Below, piece after piece: positions 42,240-51,120 of a stretch of 64,000 bases of DNA. The stretch's first letter is position 1, and every line of letters begins with the position of its first letter. The notes beneath the pieces are model-generated. The model worked only from the letters and a program-made list of their open reading frames with translations. It was not told where the DNA came from and made no database searches. This stretch comes from Treponema_C sp050937815 (GTDB lineage: Bacteria > Spirochaetota > Spirochaetia > Treponematales > Treponemataceae), in NCBI RefSeq assembly GCF_050937815.1, contig NZ_JACDIJ010000001.1, forward strand, positions 124,001-188,000, given 5' to 3'. The position numbers were made by a program, and so were the translations under genes.

Positions 42240-42892
42240 TTCGGGATTATACCCAACTGTATGCCCTACAGGATAAAGTTCTGAAAATTATTTTTTCGGA
42301 AGCAACTTCTTTTTATTTAACCGGCGGAACGGCTTTGCACCGCTTTTATTGTGAAAGGCGTTACTCGGATGACCTTGACTTATTTATGCAGGGACAGCCG
42401 TATTTTTATGACGAAACAAAAGCGGCTATTTATAAACTGAAAGAAAAGTTTACCGTAGAGGCCATAGTAAATGCAAAGGATTTTTTGCGTGTACAAATAG
42501 AGAATTTAAAAATCGATTTTGTGAACGACCGTGTGTACCGGTATGGTATGTCAAATATAAAAGACGGAATAGCCGTTGATAACGTATACAATATACTTGC
42601 AAATAAGTTGACGGCTGTTCTCGGCCGTGATGAAGAAAAAGATGTTTTTGATATTGTTTCGATTTGTTTGATGTACGATTTTAATTGGGCGAATGTTTTG
42701 GAAGCGGCACATGAAAAAGAAGGCTTTGGCGATTACGTACTTATCGAACGCTTAAAAAGTTTTCCGCTCGAATGGCTTGAGAATCTAAAACTTATCAAAA
42801 AAACGGACATAACGGACAAAATGATTGATATAATGTGCAGTGATATAAAAGGAAAAAAGAGGAATTCATTAATTAGGGAAAATAAAATATGA
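42224..42892 (+). CDS. AbiEii/AbiGii-type nucleotidyltransferase toxin
   Basis: 222 residues. YLTGGTALHRFYCERRYSDDLDLF (about 29-52, in part) has the GG-T...RxSxDLDL motif of type IV toxin nucleotidyltransferases; a second conserved block is NILANKLTAVLGRDEEKDVFD (about 125-145, LAxKLxAxxxRxxxKDxxD). AbiE toxins transfer nucleotides to tRNA or other targets and cause abortive infection. Sits between fkp and wzt, and its stop overlaps the wzt start (ATGA). Confidence 0.75.
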   Translation: MEKDIIRDYTQLYALQDKVLKIIFSEATSFYLTGGTALHRFYCERRYSDDLDLFMQGQPYFYDETKAAIYKLKEKFTVEAIVNAKDFLRVQIENLKIDFVNDRVYRYGMSNIKDGIAVDNVYNILANKLTAVLGRDEEKDVFDIVSICLMYDFNWANVLEAAHEKEGFGDYVLIERLKSFPLEWLENLKLIKKTDITDKMIDIMCSDIKGKKRNSLIRENKI

Positions 42893-44154
42893 GCGATATT
42901 GCAATAAAAGCTGAACAGCTTTCAAAATATTATAGACTCGGTGTTATAAATAACGGAACTCTCTTCCGCGACATTCAAACATGGATTGCCTTAAAGAGAG
43001 GTAAAACTGATCCGCATTCCAAAATCGGTGAAAACAAGTATGACGGAACCGCAGACGGTTTTTGGGCTCTTAAAGATTTGAACTTTGAAATAAAACAAGG
43101 CGACAGAGTCGGAATTATCGGAAAAAACGGTGCCGGAAAATCCACCCTGCTTAAAATATTGAGTAGAATAACCGCACCGACCGAAGGCAAAGTGAAAATA
43201 AAAGGCAGAGTTGCAAGTCTTTTGGAAGTGGGAACCGGCTTTCACGGAGAGTTGACAGGCCGCGAAAACATCTATCTTAACGGTGCCATCCTCGGTATGA
43301 AAAAAAAAGAAGTGGACCGGAAAATCGATGAAATTATAGACTTTTCGGGAATTGAAAAACACATAGATACCCCCGTAAAGCGTTATTCCAGCGGTATGTA
43401 CGTCCGCCTTGCTTTTGCCGTTGCCGCTCACTTGGACTCGGAGATTTTAATTGCCGATGAAGTGTTGGCGGTCGGCGATGCGGAATTTCAAAAAAAAGCT
43501 ATTGGAAAGATGAGTGAACTCAGTATGGGGGAAGGCAGAACCGTTTTATTTGTAAGCCATAATATGGCGGCGGTAAAATCTCTTTGTAATAAAGGAATAT
43601 TATTAGAACAAGGAAAAATAAGATATCTTTCTGATATTGATAGTTCGATAGATGTGTATCTATATGGCTTAGAAAAAGCAAAAAATAATGTAGTTTATTT
43701 TAATACGGGGCGTAATAAAAAAATAGAAATATCACAAATACGGGTTTATTCAATGCAAAATTCGGTCAATTTAGATTTTGAAATTGGAACGGGAGTTTGT
43801 ATAGATATTTATTATATTGTTCATGAGATTGTGAATAATACAAACTTTTCTCTTGTTCTATTTTCTGATGGTATAGAAGTTTTACACACATGGGATACTG
43901 ACATAAATACACAGTTGATGATAAAAAAAACAGGTACATATATAACATCATTATTTCTTCCTCCAAATTTAAACATAGGAAAATATAGTATTTCAGTTAA
44001 TTGTGGTCATCCCAATATAGGTGTAATTGATGCAAAAGAACATTGTATTTCATTTAATATTATTAATACAAATATAAATGATAGAAATAAATCTTTTTCT
44101 CGTGGAGGAATTCTTAAAGCCGATATAGAATGGAGGGTAAAAAAAATTGACTGA
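42889..44154 (+). CDS. wzt: ABC exporter ATPase with C-terminal glycan-binding domain (Wzt type)
   Basis: 421 residues. Walker A GIIGKNGAGKSTLLK (about 78-92), the signature KRYSSGMYVRLAFAVAAHL, Walker B EILIADEVLAVGD and the H-loop VSHNMAAV. From about residue 240 a beta-rich domain follows, like Wzt-C, which in O9a systems recognises the capped glycan. Base composition falls clearly at about 43590, so the ATPase part and the binding part seem to have different histories. Partner of Wzm (38166). Confidence 0.88.
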   Translation: MSDIAIKAEQLSKYYRLGVINNGTLFRDIQTWIALKRGKTDPHSKIGENKYDGTADGFWALKDLNFEIKQGDRVGIIGKNGAGKSTLLKILSRITAPTEGKVKIKGRVASLLEVGTGFHGELTGRENIYLNGAILGMKKKEVDRKIDEIIDFSGIEKHIDTPVKRYSSGMYVRLAFAVAAHLDSEILIADEVLAVGDAEFQKKAIGKMSELSMGEGRTVLFVSHNMAAVKSLCNKGILLEQGKIRYLSDIDSSIDVYLYGLEKAKNNVVYFNTGRNKKIEISQIRVYSMQNSVNLDFEIGTGVCIDIYYIVHEIVNNTNFSLVLFSDGIEVLHTWDTDINTQLMIKKTGTYITSLFLPPNLNIGKYSISVNCGHPNIGVIDAKEHCISFNIINTNINDRNKSFSRGGILKADIEWRVKKID

Positions 44155-45034
44155 ACCGATTGTCATTGCAGAAATAGGTTGTAATCATACGGGGAGCATG
44201 GAAATTGCTCATAAAATGATAAAACTTTTGGGTGTCTTTAAGTATTTAGATGACAAATCTCAGATTGATATTGTAAAATTTCAAAAGCGAACTAATAAGG
44301 AATTATTGTCGGAACAGGAATATAATGCTCCGCATCCGCATCCTGAAAACAGTTATGGAAAAACATACGGAGAACACAGAGAAGCTTTAGAATTTTCTAT
44401 AGAACAGCATAAACAATTACAAATTTGGTGCAGAGAAGAGGGGTTAATATATTCAACTTCAGTATGGGATATGACTGCAGCAAAAGAAATCGTATCTATA
44501 TCTCCTAAAGTTATAAAAATTCCTTCTGCGTGTAATTTGGATTTTGAAATGCTTTCATATTTATGTAGTGAATATAATGGAGAGATTCATCTTTCATTAG
44601 GTATGACAACACAAAAAGAAGAAGAAACAATATTAAAATTATTTAAGGATAAACATAGATTAAAAGATCTTGTCATTTATGCCTGTACTTCAGGATATCC
44701 GGTTCCATTTGAAGACATCGCATTGTATGAAATTACGCGTCTAAAGCAAAAGTATGAACACAAAGTGAAGGCCATAGGTTTTTCCGGTCATCACTTGGGG
44801 ATTGCTGTGGATGTTGCAGCTCTTGCATTGGGTGCAACATATTTTGAACGTCATTTTACCCTTGACAGAACATGGAAGGGGACAGATCATGCTGCAAGTT
44901 TGGAGCCAACAGGATTACAAAAACTTGCTAGAAACTTGCGAAATGTCTCATTAGCATTATCATATAAACAAAAAGACATACTTGATATTGAGGATGTACA
45001 AAGAAAAAAACTAAAAAGGAAAGTTAATGGCTAA
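44147..45034 (+). CDS. NeuB-family nonulosonic acid synthase lacking the SAF domain
   Basis: 295 residues from a TTG at 44147, which is supported by GGAGGG nine bases upstream and by homology starting at once (IVIAEIGCNHTG). IVKFQKRT, YSTSVWD and GFSGHHLGIAVDVAALALGA, HFTLDRTWKGTDHAASLEP are NeuB barrel motifs binding PEP and metal. The antifreeze-like SAF domain present in PseI at 56531 is missing here. It condenses PEP with an amino hexose to form a sialic-acid-like sugar. Overlaps wzt by 8 bp and the next gene by 8 bp. Confidence 0.8.
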   Translation: MTEPIVIAEIGCNHTGSMEIAHKMIKLLGVFKYLDDKSQIDIVKFQKRTNKELLSEQEYNAPHPHPENSYGKTYGEHREALEFSIEQHKQLQIWCREEGLIYSTSVWDMTAAKEIVSISPKVIKIPSACNLDFEMLSYLCSEYNGEIHLSLGMTTQKEEETILKLFKDKHRLKDLVIYACTSGYPVPFEDIALYEITRLKQKYEHKVKAIGFSGHHLGIAVDVAALALGATYFERHFTLDRTWKGTDHAASLEPTGLQKLARNLRNVSLALSYKQKDILDIEDVQRKKLKRKVNG

Positions 45035-46184
45035 TATCGCTTTTATTCCAGTAAGAGGCGGTTCAAAGTCCATACCGCTAAAAAATATAAAACCCTTATG
45101 TGAAAAACCGCTTGTTTATTGGACTATAGCAGCGTGCGAAACGGCGGCTTGTATAGATAAAATAATCATTGCGACTGACAGTCAGCTTATTACTGATACG
45201 GTGTTGGCGTTCAAATTCCAAAAAGTAGAAATATATCATCGTTCGCCTGAAAATGCACAGGATACTTCATCGACAGAAAGTGTTATGCTCGAATATATTT
45301 TGAGTACACATCTAGATCCGAATGATTATTTTTTTTTAATACAAGCAACTTCTCCTTTAACCCGTGCGTGTGATATAGATTCGGCATTTAAGTTTTTGTT
45401 AACGGAGGAAAAAGATTCTCTATTAAGCTGTGTTTTAACCAAACGTTTTTTTTGGACTAAATCAGGGGAATCCGTTAACTATGATTTTTATCATCGTCCT
45501 CGTCGTCAGGATTTTGACGGTTTTTTAATGGAAAACGGGGCTATATATATAAATAAAGTCGGGAATGTCTTAAAATTTAAAAATAGATTATCTGGTAATA
45601 TTGCTGTATATGAAATGCCCGAATATACGGGAATTGAAATAGATGAACCTGATGATTGGATTATTCTGGAAGCATTAATGAAAAAGTATGTAATACAACC
45701 TCAGTGTCCGAATTTGAGTAAATTTAAAATCGTCCTTACGGATGTAGATGGAGTTTTAACCGATGGCGGTATGTATTATTCGGAATATGGTGATGAACTT
45801 AAAAAATTTAACACTCGAGACGGAATGGGGTTTGAATTATTAAGAAAACACGGTATTAAAACAGGTATAATTACTTCTGAAAATACGCAATTGGTAAAAA
45901 AACGCGGAGAAAAATTAAAAACAGATTATATAATTCAAAATAAAAAATATGGAAATAAATTGGATGCTGCGTTAGAAATATGTAAAAAAGAAGGTATAGA
46001 TATATCCGAAACTGTATATATTGGAGATGATATAAATTGTTTTTCTTTATTAACAAAAGTCGGATTTGCTGCTTGTCCCTTGGATGCGGCAGCAGAAATT
46101 AAAAAGATTTCGGGTATAATGATTTTATCACATAAGGGCGGTGAAGGCGCTTTTCGTGAATTGGTCGATTTCCTCTTAAAATAA
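45027..46184 (+). CDS. CMP-nonulosonic acid synthetase fused to HAD phosphatase
   Basis: 385 residues. Domain 1 (about 1-220): IPVRGGSKSIPLKNIKPL (binds CTP), IIIATDSQ, LIQATSPLTRACD, as in NeuA. Domain 2 (about 232-385): VLTDVDGVLTDGGMYYSE with the HAD Asp pair, TGIITSEN, and YIGDDINCFSLL, as in KdsC/NeuA C-terminal phosphatases. This domain order is the one of animal CMAS. With the NeuB-like gene it provides synthesis, dephosphorylation and activation of a second nonulosonic acid besides pseudaminic acid. Confidence 0.85.
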   Translation: MANIAFIPVRGGSKSIPLKNIKPLCEKPLVYWTIAACETAACIDKIIIATDSQLITDTVLAFKFQKVEIYHRSPENAQDTSSTESVMLEYILSTHLDPNDYFFLIQATSPLTRACDIDSAFKFLLTEEKDSLLSCVLTKRFFWTKSGESVNYDFYHRPRRQDFDGFLMENGAIYINKVGNVLKFKNRLSGNIAVYEMPEYTGIEIDEPDDWIILEALMKKYVIQPQCPNLSKFKIVLTDVDGVLTDGGMYYSEYGDELKKFNTRDGMGFELLRKHGIKTGIITSENTQLVKKRGEKLKTDYIIQNKKYGNKLDAALEICKKEGIDISETVYIGDDINCFSLLTKVGFAACPLDAAAEIKKISGIMILSHKGGEGAFRELVDFLLK

Positions 46185-46190
46185 TCTTTT

Positions 46191-47471
46191 ATGACTTTAC
46201 GATCTTTTATTAAAAAAAACTTTCCTCAATCTTTTGTTGATATGTTAATAAGAATTTATCATTATTTGAAATTACGCTTCGAAAACATTTATTTTTGCTT
46301 CATTCCTTATGAAAATATGAGAAATATTGAAAATAGTATCCCCGATATAGTTAGAAATATTGAAAAACATAATATAGCCACTGTTAAATCAATAATATTC
46401 AGTATTTTCTCAAACAAACGTTTAAATAATAAAAAAAAGATTTTTCTTAATTCTTTTATTAACTTGATTTCAATACAACTGTTTAATCCGAAGGAATACA
46501 AAATATACTATGATAAATCACTAAAAGACTATAGACAGACTCAAGTCAATTTATTTACTACCCAAGAATGGCAATGTTTAAAGCAAATATCTATTGCTGT
46601 TGGAATGTTTAAATTGGCATATTTATTCTTTGAAAAATCATTATACTCTGCAAAAAGAAGAGTAATAAAAAGAGAAATAGATAAAAAATTATTATATCTG
46701 TCTAAGATTTTTTATTTCGGCAGTCAAATAACTTCTTTTATATCGATTCTTAAATATTTGAGAAAAAAAAATATCTGTGGTTTTAATTTAAATTTTAGTA
46801 CGCCTTTTTTTGATTTTATAAAACATAAATCTCTTGTTGTTATGGGCCCCTCTTTTGATCCAAAGAATTCCGATGTTAACCTTTTTGATTATGATATATT
46901 TATATTAAATAATTACAAAGAAAAAAAACAATGCTCAGATTCTAAACAGAACACTAATAAGATAATAAGTTATTATAATAGCGAAATTGGGACTTGGTTT
47001 AATCACAATTTTAAGACATTAGATTTTGAATTCTTGGATTTTTTAATTTTTAAAGATTGTACAAGTAACCTTGATATCTCCCAATTTGATATTCGTACAA
47101 GAAAAAAAATTAGAGAAGCTCCGATAATTTATCCCCTTTTTATAAATTCATCCCCATATATGTTGCCTATCATGCTTTTTGATTTATTACAATATGAACC
47201 GAAAAAGATTTTTGTACTTGGTAATAACTTGTACCTAAACAATAAACCGTATGCAGACAATTATCATAATAGGATATCTGCAACGACTGATCCGTATGCT
47301 TTTAGGCTTTCCTTTGCTATACATGGAATAATCGATAACTTTTTATGGCTGCAGTCTTTATATAAAATGAAATTGTTTGATACAGATTCATATTTTGCAA
47401 CTATTCTTACAAATAGTATAGATTCGTATTTACACCAAATGGAAGAAATTTGGATTTATCCTTATTTGTAA
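46191..47471 (+). CDS. unknown glycan-locus protein, possible glycosyltransferase
   Basis: 426 residues, very AT-rich and Lys/Asn/Ile/Phe-rich. N-terminal 170 residues helical. From about residue 215: HKSLVVMGPSFDPKN, FDYDIFILNNYKE and PKKIFVLGNNLYLN, a Rossmann-like layout that recalls sialyltransferase or DUF115 proteins (GxGPS...D..DIxxxNN). No firm family. Its place directly behind the CMP-sugar synthetase suggests a transferase for that sugar. Confidence 0.4.
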   Translation: MTLRSFIKKNFPQSFVDMLIRIYHYLKLRFENIYFCFIPYENMRNIENSIPDIVRNIEKHNIATVKSIIFSIFSNKRLNNKKKIFLNSFINLISIQLFNPKEYKIYYDKSLKDYRQTQVNLFTTQEWQCLKQISIAVGMFKLAYLFFEKSLYSAKRRVIKREIDKKLLYLSKIFYFGSQITSFISILKYLRKKNICGFNLNFSTPFFDFIKHKSLVVMGPSFDPKNSDVNLFDYDIFILNNYKEKKQCSDSKQNTNKIISYYNSEIGTWFNHNFKTLDFEFLDFLIFKDCTSNLDISQFDIRTRKKIREAPIIYPLFINSSPYMLPIMLFDLLQYEPKKIFVLGNNLYLNNKPYADNYHNRISATTDPYAFRLSFAIHGIIDNFLWLQSLYKMKLFDTDSYFATILTNSIDSYLHQMEEIWIYPYL

Positions 47472-47498
47472 TAAACTTTACTGGAGGAAGTAACCATT

Positions 47499-48494
47499 AT
47501 GCTGACAAATTCAATAATTTTAGTTACCGGTGGTACCGGTTCTTTCGGTAACACCTTTATTCCGATGACTTTAAAAAAATATAATCCAAAAAAAATTATC
47601 ATATATTCGCGGGATGAAATGAAACAGTGGGAAATGGCAAAAAAGTTTCAAAATGAGGATAGAATCCGTTTTTTTATAGGTGATGTACGCGATCGCGAAC
47701 GTCTGCATCGTGCTCTTGACGGAGTGGACTATGTGGTTCATGCCGCAGCTACAAAGATTGTTCCTACAGCCGAATATAATCCCTTTGAATGTATTAAAAC
47801 CAATATCAACGGTGCTATGAATATCATAGATGCCTGTATCGATAAGGGGGTTAAACGCTGTGTTGCTTTGAGTACGGATAAGGCCAGCCAACCGGTAAAC
47901 TTGTACGGAGCGACGAAACTGTGTAGCGATAAGGTTTTTATTGCAGGAAATTCTTATACGGGCGGAAGAACACGATTTGCCGTTGTGCGTTACGGAAATG
48001 TAATGGGGTCGCGAGGTTCGGTTATACCCTTTTTTCTTGATACGGCAAAAACGGGAAAATTGACTATAACGGACAAGCGTATGACGCGCTTTATGATTTC
48101 TCTTGAGCAGGGAGTCGAGCTTGTCTGGCATGCATTTGAAGATATGGAGGGCGGAGAAATTTATGTTAAAAAGATTCCTTCGATGAATATCTGTGATATC
48201 GCAACTGCGGTTGATGAAAAAGCCGAACAAATAGAAATCGGCATCCGTCCGGGTGAAAAATTGCATGAACAAATGATAGGCGTAGAAGATGCCCATTTCA
48301 CCTATGAATATTCCGAACATTTTAAAATTATTCCGCAAATTTGTGAATGGGGACAAGCTGAAAAAATGATTAAAGGCGGAAAGCAGGTAGCCGATGGCTT
48401 CAGTTATACATCGGATAATAATACTGAGTGGATGACTATCCTTCAGCTTAGAAAATGGATAGAAGAAAATAAAGATAAAGTAGGAAATATCTAA
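47499..48494 (+). CDS. pseB: UDP-GlcNAc 4,6-dehydratase (inverting)
   Basis: 331 residues, GGAGG site. ILVTGGTGSFGNTF (about 8-21) binds NADP; YSRDEMKQWEM, STDKASQPVNLYGATK (about 125-140, D-K...YxxxK) and MTRFMISLEQGVEL are marks of the PseB/FlaA1 family, which makes the 4-keto-L-altro intermediate. First gene of the moderate-GC pse block; its stop overlaps the pseC start by 1 base. Confidence 0.9.
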   Translation: MLTNSIILVTGGTGSFGNTFIPMTLKKYNPKKIIIYSRDEMKQWEMAKKFQNEDRIRFFIGDVRDRERLHRALDGVDYVVHAAATKIVPTAEYNPFECIKTNINGAMNIIDACIDKGVKRCVALSTDKASQPVNLYGATKLCSDKVFIAGNSYTGGRTRFAVVRYGNVMGSRGSVIPFFLDTAKTGKLTITDKRMTRFMISLEQGVELVWHAFEDMEGGEIYVKKIPSMNICDIATAVDEKAEQIEIGIRPGEKLHEQMIGVEDAHFTYEYSEHFKIIPQICEWGQAEKMIKGGKQVADGFSYTSDNNTEWMTILQLRKWIEENKDKVGNI

Positions 48495-49642
48495 TGATTC
48501 AATACGGACATCAATACATTGACGATAATGACATACAGGCTGTTATAGATGTATTAAAATCTGATTTTTTAACTCAGGGGCCGGCGGTCAGCCGCTTTGA
48601 AAATAAAATCCGTGAGATAACGGGGGCGCGTTACTGTGTTGCCGTTTCCAATGCGACGGCGGGGCTTCATATTGCAGTTGCGGCCCTTAACTTATCGGAA
48701 AATTCGGAAGGAATAACATCGCCGAATACCTTTTTGGCTTCGGCAAATTGTTTAGTGTACAATAACCTTATACCGGTTTTTGCGGATATCAATCCCGACA
48801 CATACAATATCGAACCCGATGAAATTGAAAAGAAAATAACGTCGAACACCGAAGTAATTATACCGGTGCACTTCGCAGGCTTGGCATGCGATATGGGACG
48901 GATTAAAAACATAGCGGACGATCATAATATTAAAGTTATTGAAGATGCAGCTCACGCAATCGGTTCCCGTTATGCGGACGGTACTCCTGTCGGAAATTGT
49001 ACATATTCGGATATGACGGTTTTTTCTTTTCATCCGGTAAAGACAATCACCACCGGTGAAGGCGGAGCTATAACGACAAACGATGAAAGCCTGTATAAAC
49101 GCCTTTTAGAATTGCGCAGCCACGGTATGACAAAAGATACTGAGCTGCTTACTCAAAATCCCGGACCTTGGTACTATGAAATGCATAGCCTCGGTTTTAA
49201 TTATCGTATGACAGATATACAAGCCGCCTTAGGTTACTCGCAGCTTTTAAAACTTCAGCAGTTTAGAGAAAGGCGGCAAAGTATTGTAAACCGATATAAC
49301 AAGGCCTTTGACGGTATACCGTATGTTAAACTTCCATATAGGACTTTTGAACAAGTTTCCTGTTTTCACCTCTATGTATTACAAATCGACTTTGAAAAAC
49401 TCGGAACAGTACGCAAAGAGTTTATGAAAAAATTGACCGATAAAGGAATCGGTACGCAAGTGCATTATATTCCCGTTCATACGCAGCCCTATTATAAAAC
49501 ACACTATGGTTATAAAATCGGAGACTACCCTATTGCCGAACGATATTATCAAAAAGCCTTATCTCTTCCCCTATATCCTGCAATGAGCGATGATGATGTG
49601 CAAAAAGTTATCGATGCTGTTAAGGAGCTTGTTCAGCAATGA
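48494..49642 (+). CDS. pseC: PLP aminotransferase of the pseudaminic acid pathway
   Basis: 382 residues, DegT/DnrJ/EryC1 family. SDFLTQGPAVSRFE (about 25-38), VAVSNATAGLHIAVAAL (about 51-67), EDAAHAIGSRY and the PLP-Lys in FSFHPVKTITTGEGGAI (about 175-191). Converts the PseB product to the 4-amino-altrose derivative. Overlaps its neighbours by 1 and 4 bp. Confidence 0.9.
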   Translation: MIQYGHQYIDDNDIQAVIDVLKSDFLTQGPAVSRFENKIREITGARYCVAVSNATAGLHIAVAALNLSENSEGITSPNTFLASANCLVYNNLIPVFADINPDTYNIEPDEIEKKITSNTEVIIPVHFAGLACDMGRIKNIADDHNIKVIEDAAHAIGSRYADGTPVGNCTYSDMTVFSFHPVKTITTGEGGAITTNDESLYKRLLELRSHGMTKDTELLTQNPGPWYYEMHSLGFNYRMTDIQAALGYSQLLKLQQFRERRQSIVNRYNKAFDGIPYVKLPYRTFEQVSCFHLYVLQIDFEKLGTVRKEFMKKLTDKGIGTQVHYIPVHTQPYYKTHYGYKIGDYPIAERYYQKALSLPLYPAMSDDDVQKVIDAVKELVQQ

Positions 49643-50430
49643 CAAAACTTGCACTCGGTACCGCACAGTTCGGCATGAACTACGGTATCTCAAATACGCG
49701 CGGCCAAGTTTCCGAATCGGAAATAGAACGGATTCTTACATTTTGTAAAACTCACGGTATATGTACGCTGGATACGGCACAGGGCTACGGTGAAAGCGAA
49801 GCCGTTTTGGGCCGCTATGATTTATCTTCGTTTAAAATTGTTACTAAATTATCCGGTGACGCGGAGCTTGAAGATTCTCTTTGTAAATTAAACGTCAGTT
49901 CAGTTGATGCCCTCTTGTTTCATCGTGAAGATGAAATAAATGATACAACGTGGCAAAGGTTTGAAAATTGGAAAAGACAAAAACTGGTACATAAAATCGG
50001 CGTAAGTGTCTATTCTCCTCAAAAACTGTCACAGATAATGCAGTTATATCCTATAGATATTGTACAGTTGCCGCTTAATATATTGGATCAGCGTTTTATT
50101 CCCTTACTGCCTGAATTAAAACAAAAAAAAATAGAAGTACACACACGTTCGGTTTTTTTGCAGGGGCTGTTGTTAATGAATGAATATCCGACATATTTTG
50201 ATTCGGTTAAACCTGTTTTGCAAAAGCTTCCCGAACCTAAATTATTGTATGCATTGCACTTTGCACTTTCATTACAACAAACCGATAAAACGGTTGTGGG
50301 TGTTACCTGTTTAAAAGATTTGGAAGAGATTTATAAAGCAGCTGTAGCCCCCTCCCCTTCCGTCGATTACAGTGTATTTTTTGTTGAAGATGAAAAGATT
50401 ATCAATCCTTCCTTGTGGAGTAAAGAATGA
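49639..50430 (+). CDS. aldo/keto reductase of the pse block
   Basis: 263 residues. ALGTAQFGMNYGISN (about 5-19), LDTAQGYGESEAVLG (Asp-Tyr pair), IVTKL (Lys) and LFHRED (His) outline the AKR active site D-Y-K-H. Translationally coupled to pseC and pseF by ATGA overlaps, so it belongs to the pathway; reductases of this kind are frequent guests in nonulosonate clusters, with unknown substrate. Confidence 0.8.
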   Translation: MTKLALGTAQFGMNYGISNTRGQVSESEIERILTFCKTHGICTLDTAQGYGESEAVLGRYDLSSFKIVTKLSGDAELEDSLCKLNVSSVDALLFHREDEINDTTWQRFENWKRQKLVHKIGVSVYSPQKLSQIMQLYPIDIVQLPLNILDQRFIPLLPELKQKKIEVHTRSVFLQGLLLMNEYPTYFDSVKPVLQKLPEPKLLYALHFALSLQQTDKTVVGVTCLKDLEEIYKAAVAPSPSVDYSVFFVEDEKIINPSLWSKE

Positions 50431-51116
50431 AAACCATTGCAATTATAACGGCACGCGGAGGCTCGAAGCGCATTCCTCGAAAAAATATAAAAGAGTTTAT
50501 GGGTAAACCCATGCTTGCTTATGCAATTGAAGCTGCCCAAAAATCGGGAATCTTTGATACGGTTATAGTTTCAACCGATGATGAAGAAATCGCTGCCCTT
50601 GCAAAAAACTTAGGTGCAGAAGTTCCCTTTATGCGGAGTGCTAAAACCAGTTCGGATTATGCAATTACCTATGATGTTTTGGAAGAAGTATTGGCAGAAT
50701 ATAAAAAAATAAACATCGGTTTTGATACACTTTGCTGTATCTATCCCTGCGTTCCCTTTTTAACGGCCGATTCGCTGTACAAAGCGTATAATCAAATGTT
50801 TTCAGATTCACACGATGCCGTTATGCCCGTATGTAAATATCCGGTTCCCATAGAATGGGCAATGATTATAAGTGAAGGAAAACTTATGCCGAACGATAGA
50901 GCCGCACAGCTTATTCGCTCACAGGATTTGGTGCCGAAGTATTATGATGCTGGGATGTTTTATTTTTGCAAAACTTCAGCTTTACTGGAACATAAAACCT
51001 TGGTACCGCCGAATACCGGTGCTTATATAATCGATGAAACGGAATGTCAGGATATCGATACCCTAGAAGACTGGAAAAGTGCAGAATTAAAATATAAAAT
51101 AATAAAGGGAGCGTAA
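50427..51116 (+). CDS. pseF: pseudaminic acid cytidylyltransferase
   Basis: 229 residues. ITARGGSKRIPRKNIKEFMG (about 7-26), VIVSTDDEEIA (about 47-57), CCIYPCVPFLT and YDAGMFYF are conserved in PseF, which activates pseudaminic acid with CTP to CMP-Pse. The closely related sequence at 45027 has a different specificity signature and an extra phosphatase domain. Confidence 0.88.
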   Translation: MKTIAIITARGGSKRIPRKNIKEFMGKPMLAYAIEAAQKSGIFDTVIVSTDDEEIAALAKNLGAEVPFMRSAKTSSDYAITYDVLEEVLAEYKKINIGFDTLCCIYPCVPFLTADSLYKAYNQMFSDSHDAVMPVCKYPVPIEWAMIISEGKLMPNDRAAQLIRSQDLVPKYYDAGMFYFCKTSALLEHKTLVPPNTGAYIIDETECQDIDTLEDWKSAELKYKIIKGA

Positions 51117-51120
51117 GGCT

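Noticed and set aside
47571..48356. 261-codon minus-strand frame opposite pseB
   Set aside because: Shadow of a strongly conserved gene; no start signal and His/Tyr/Phe-rich composition.
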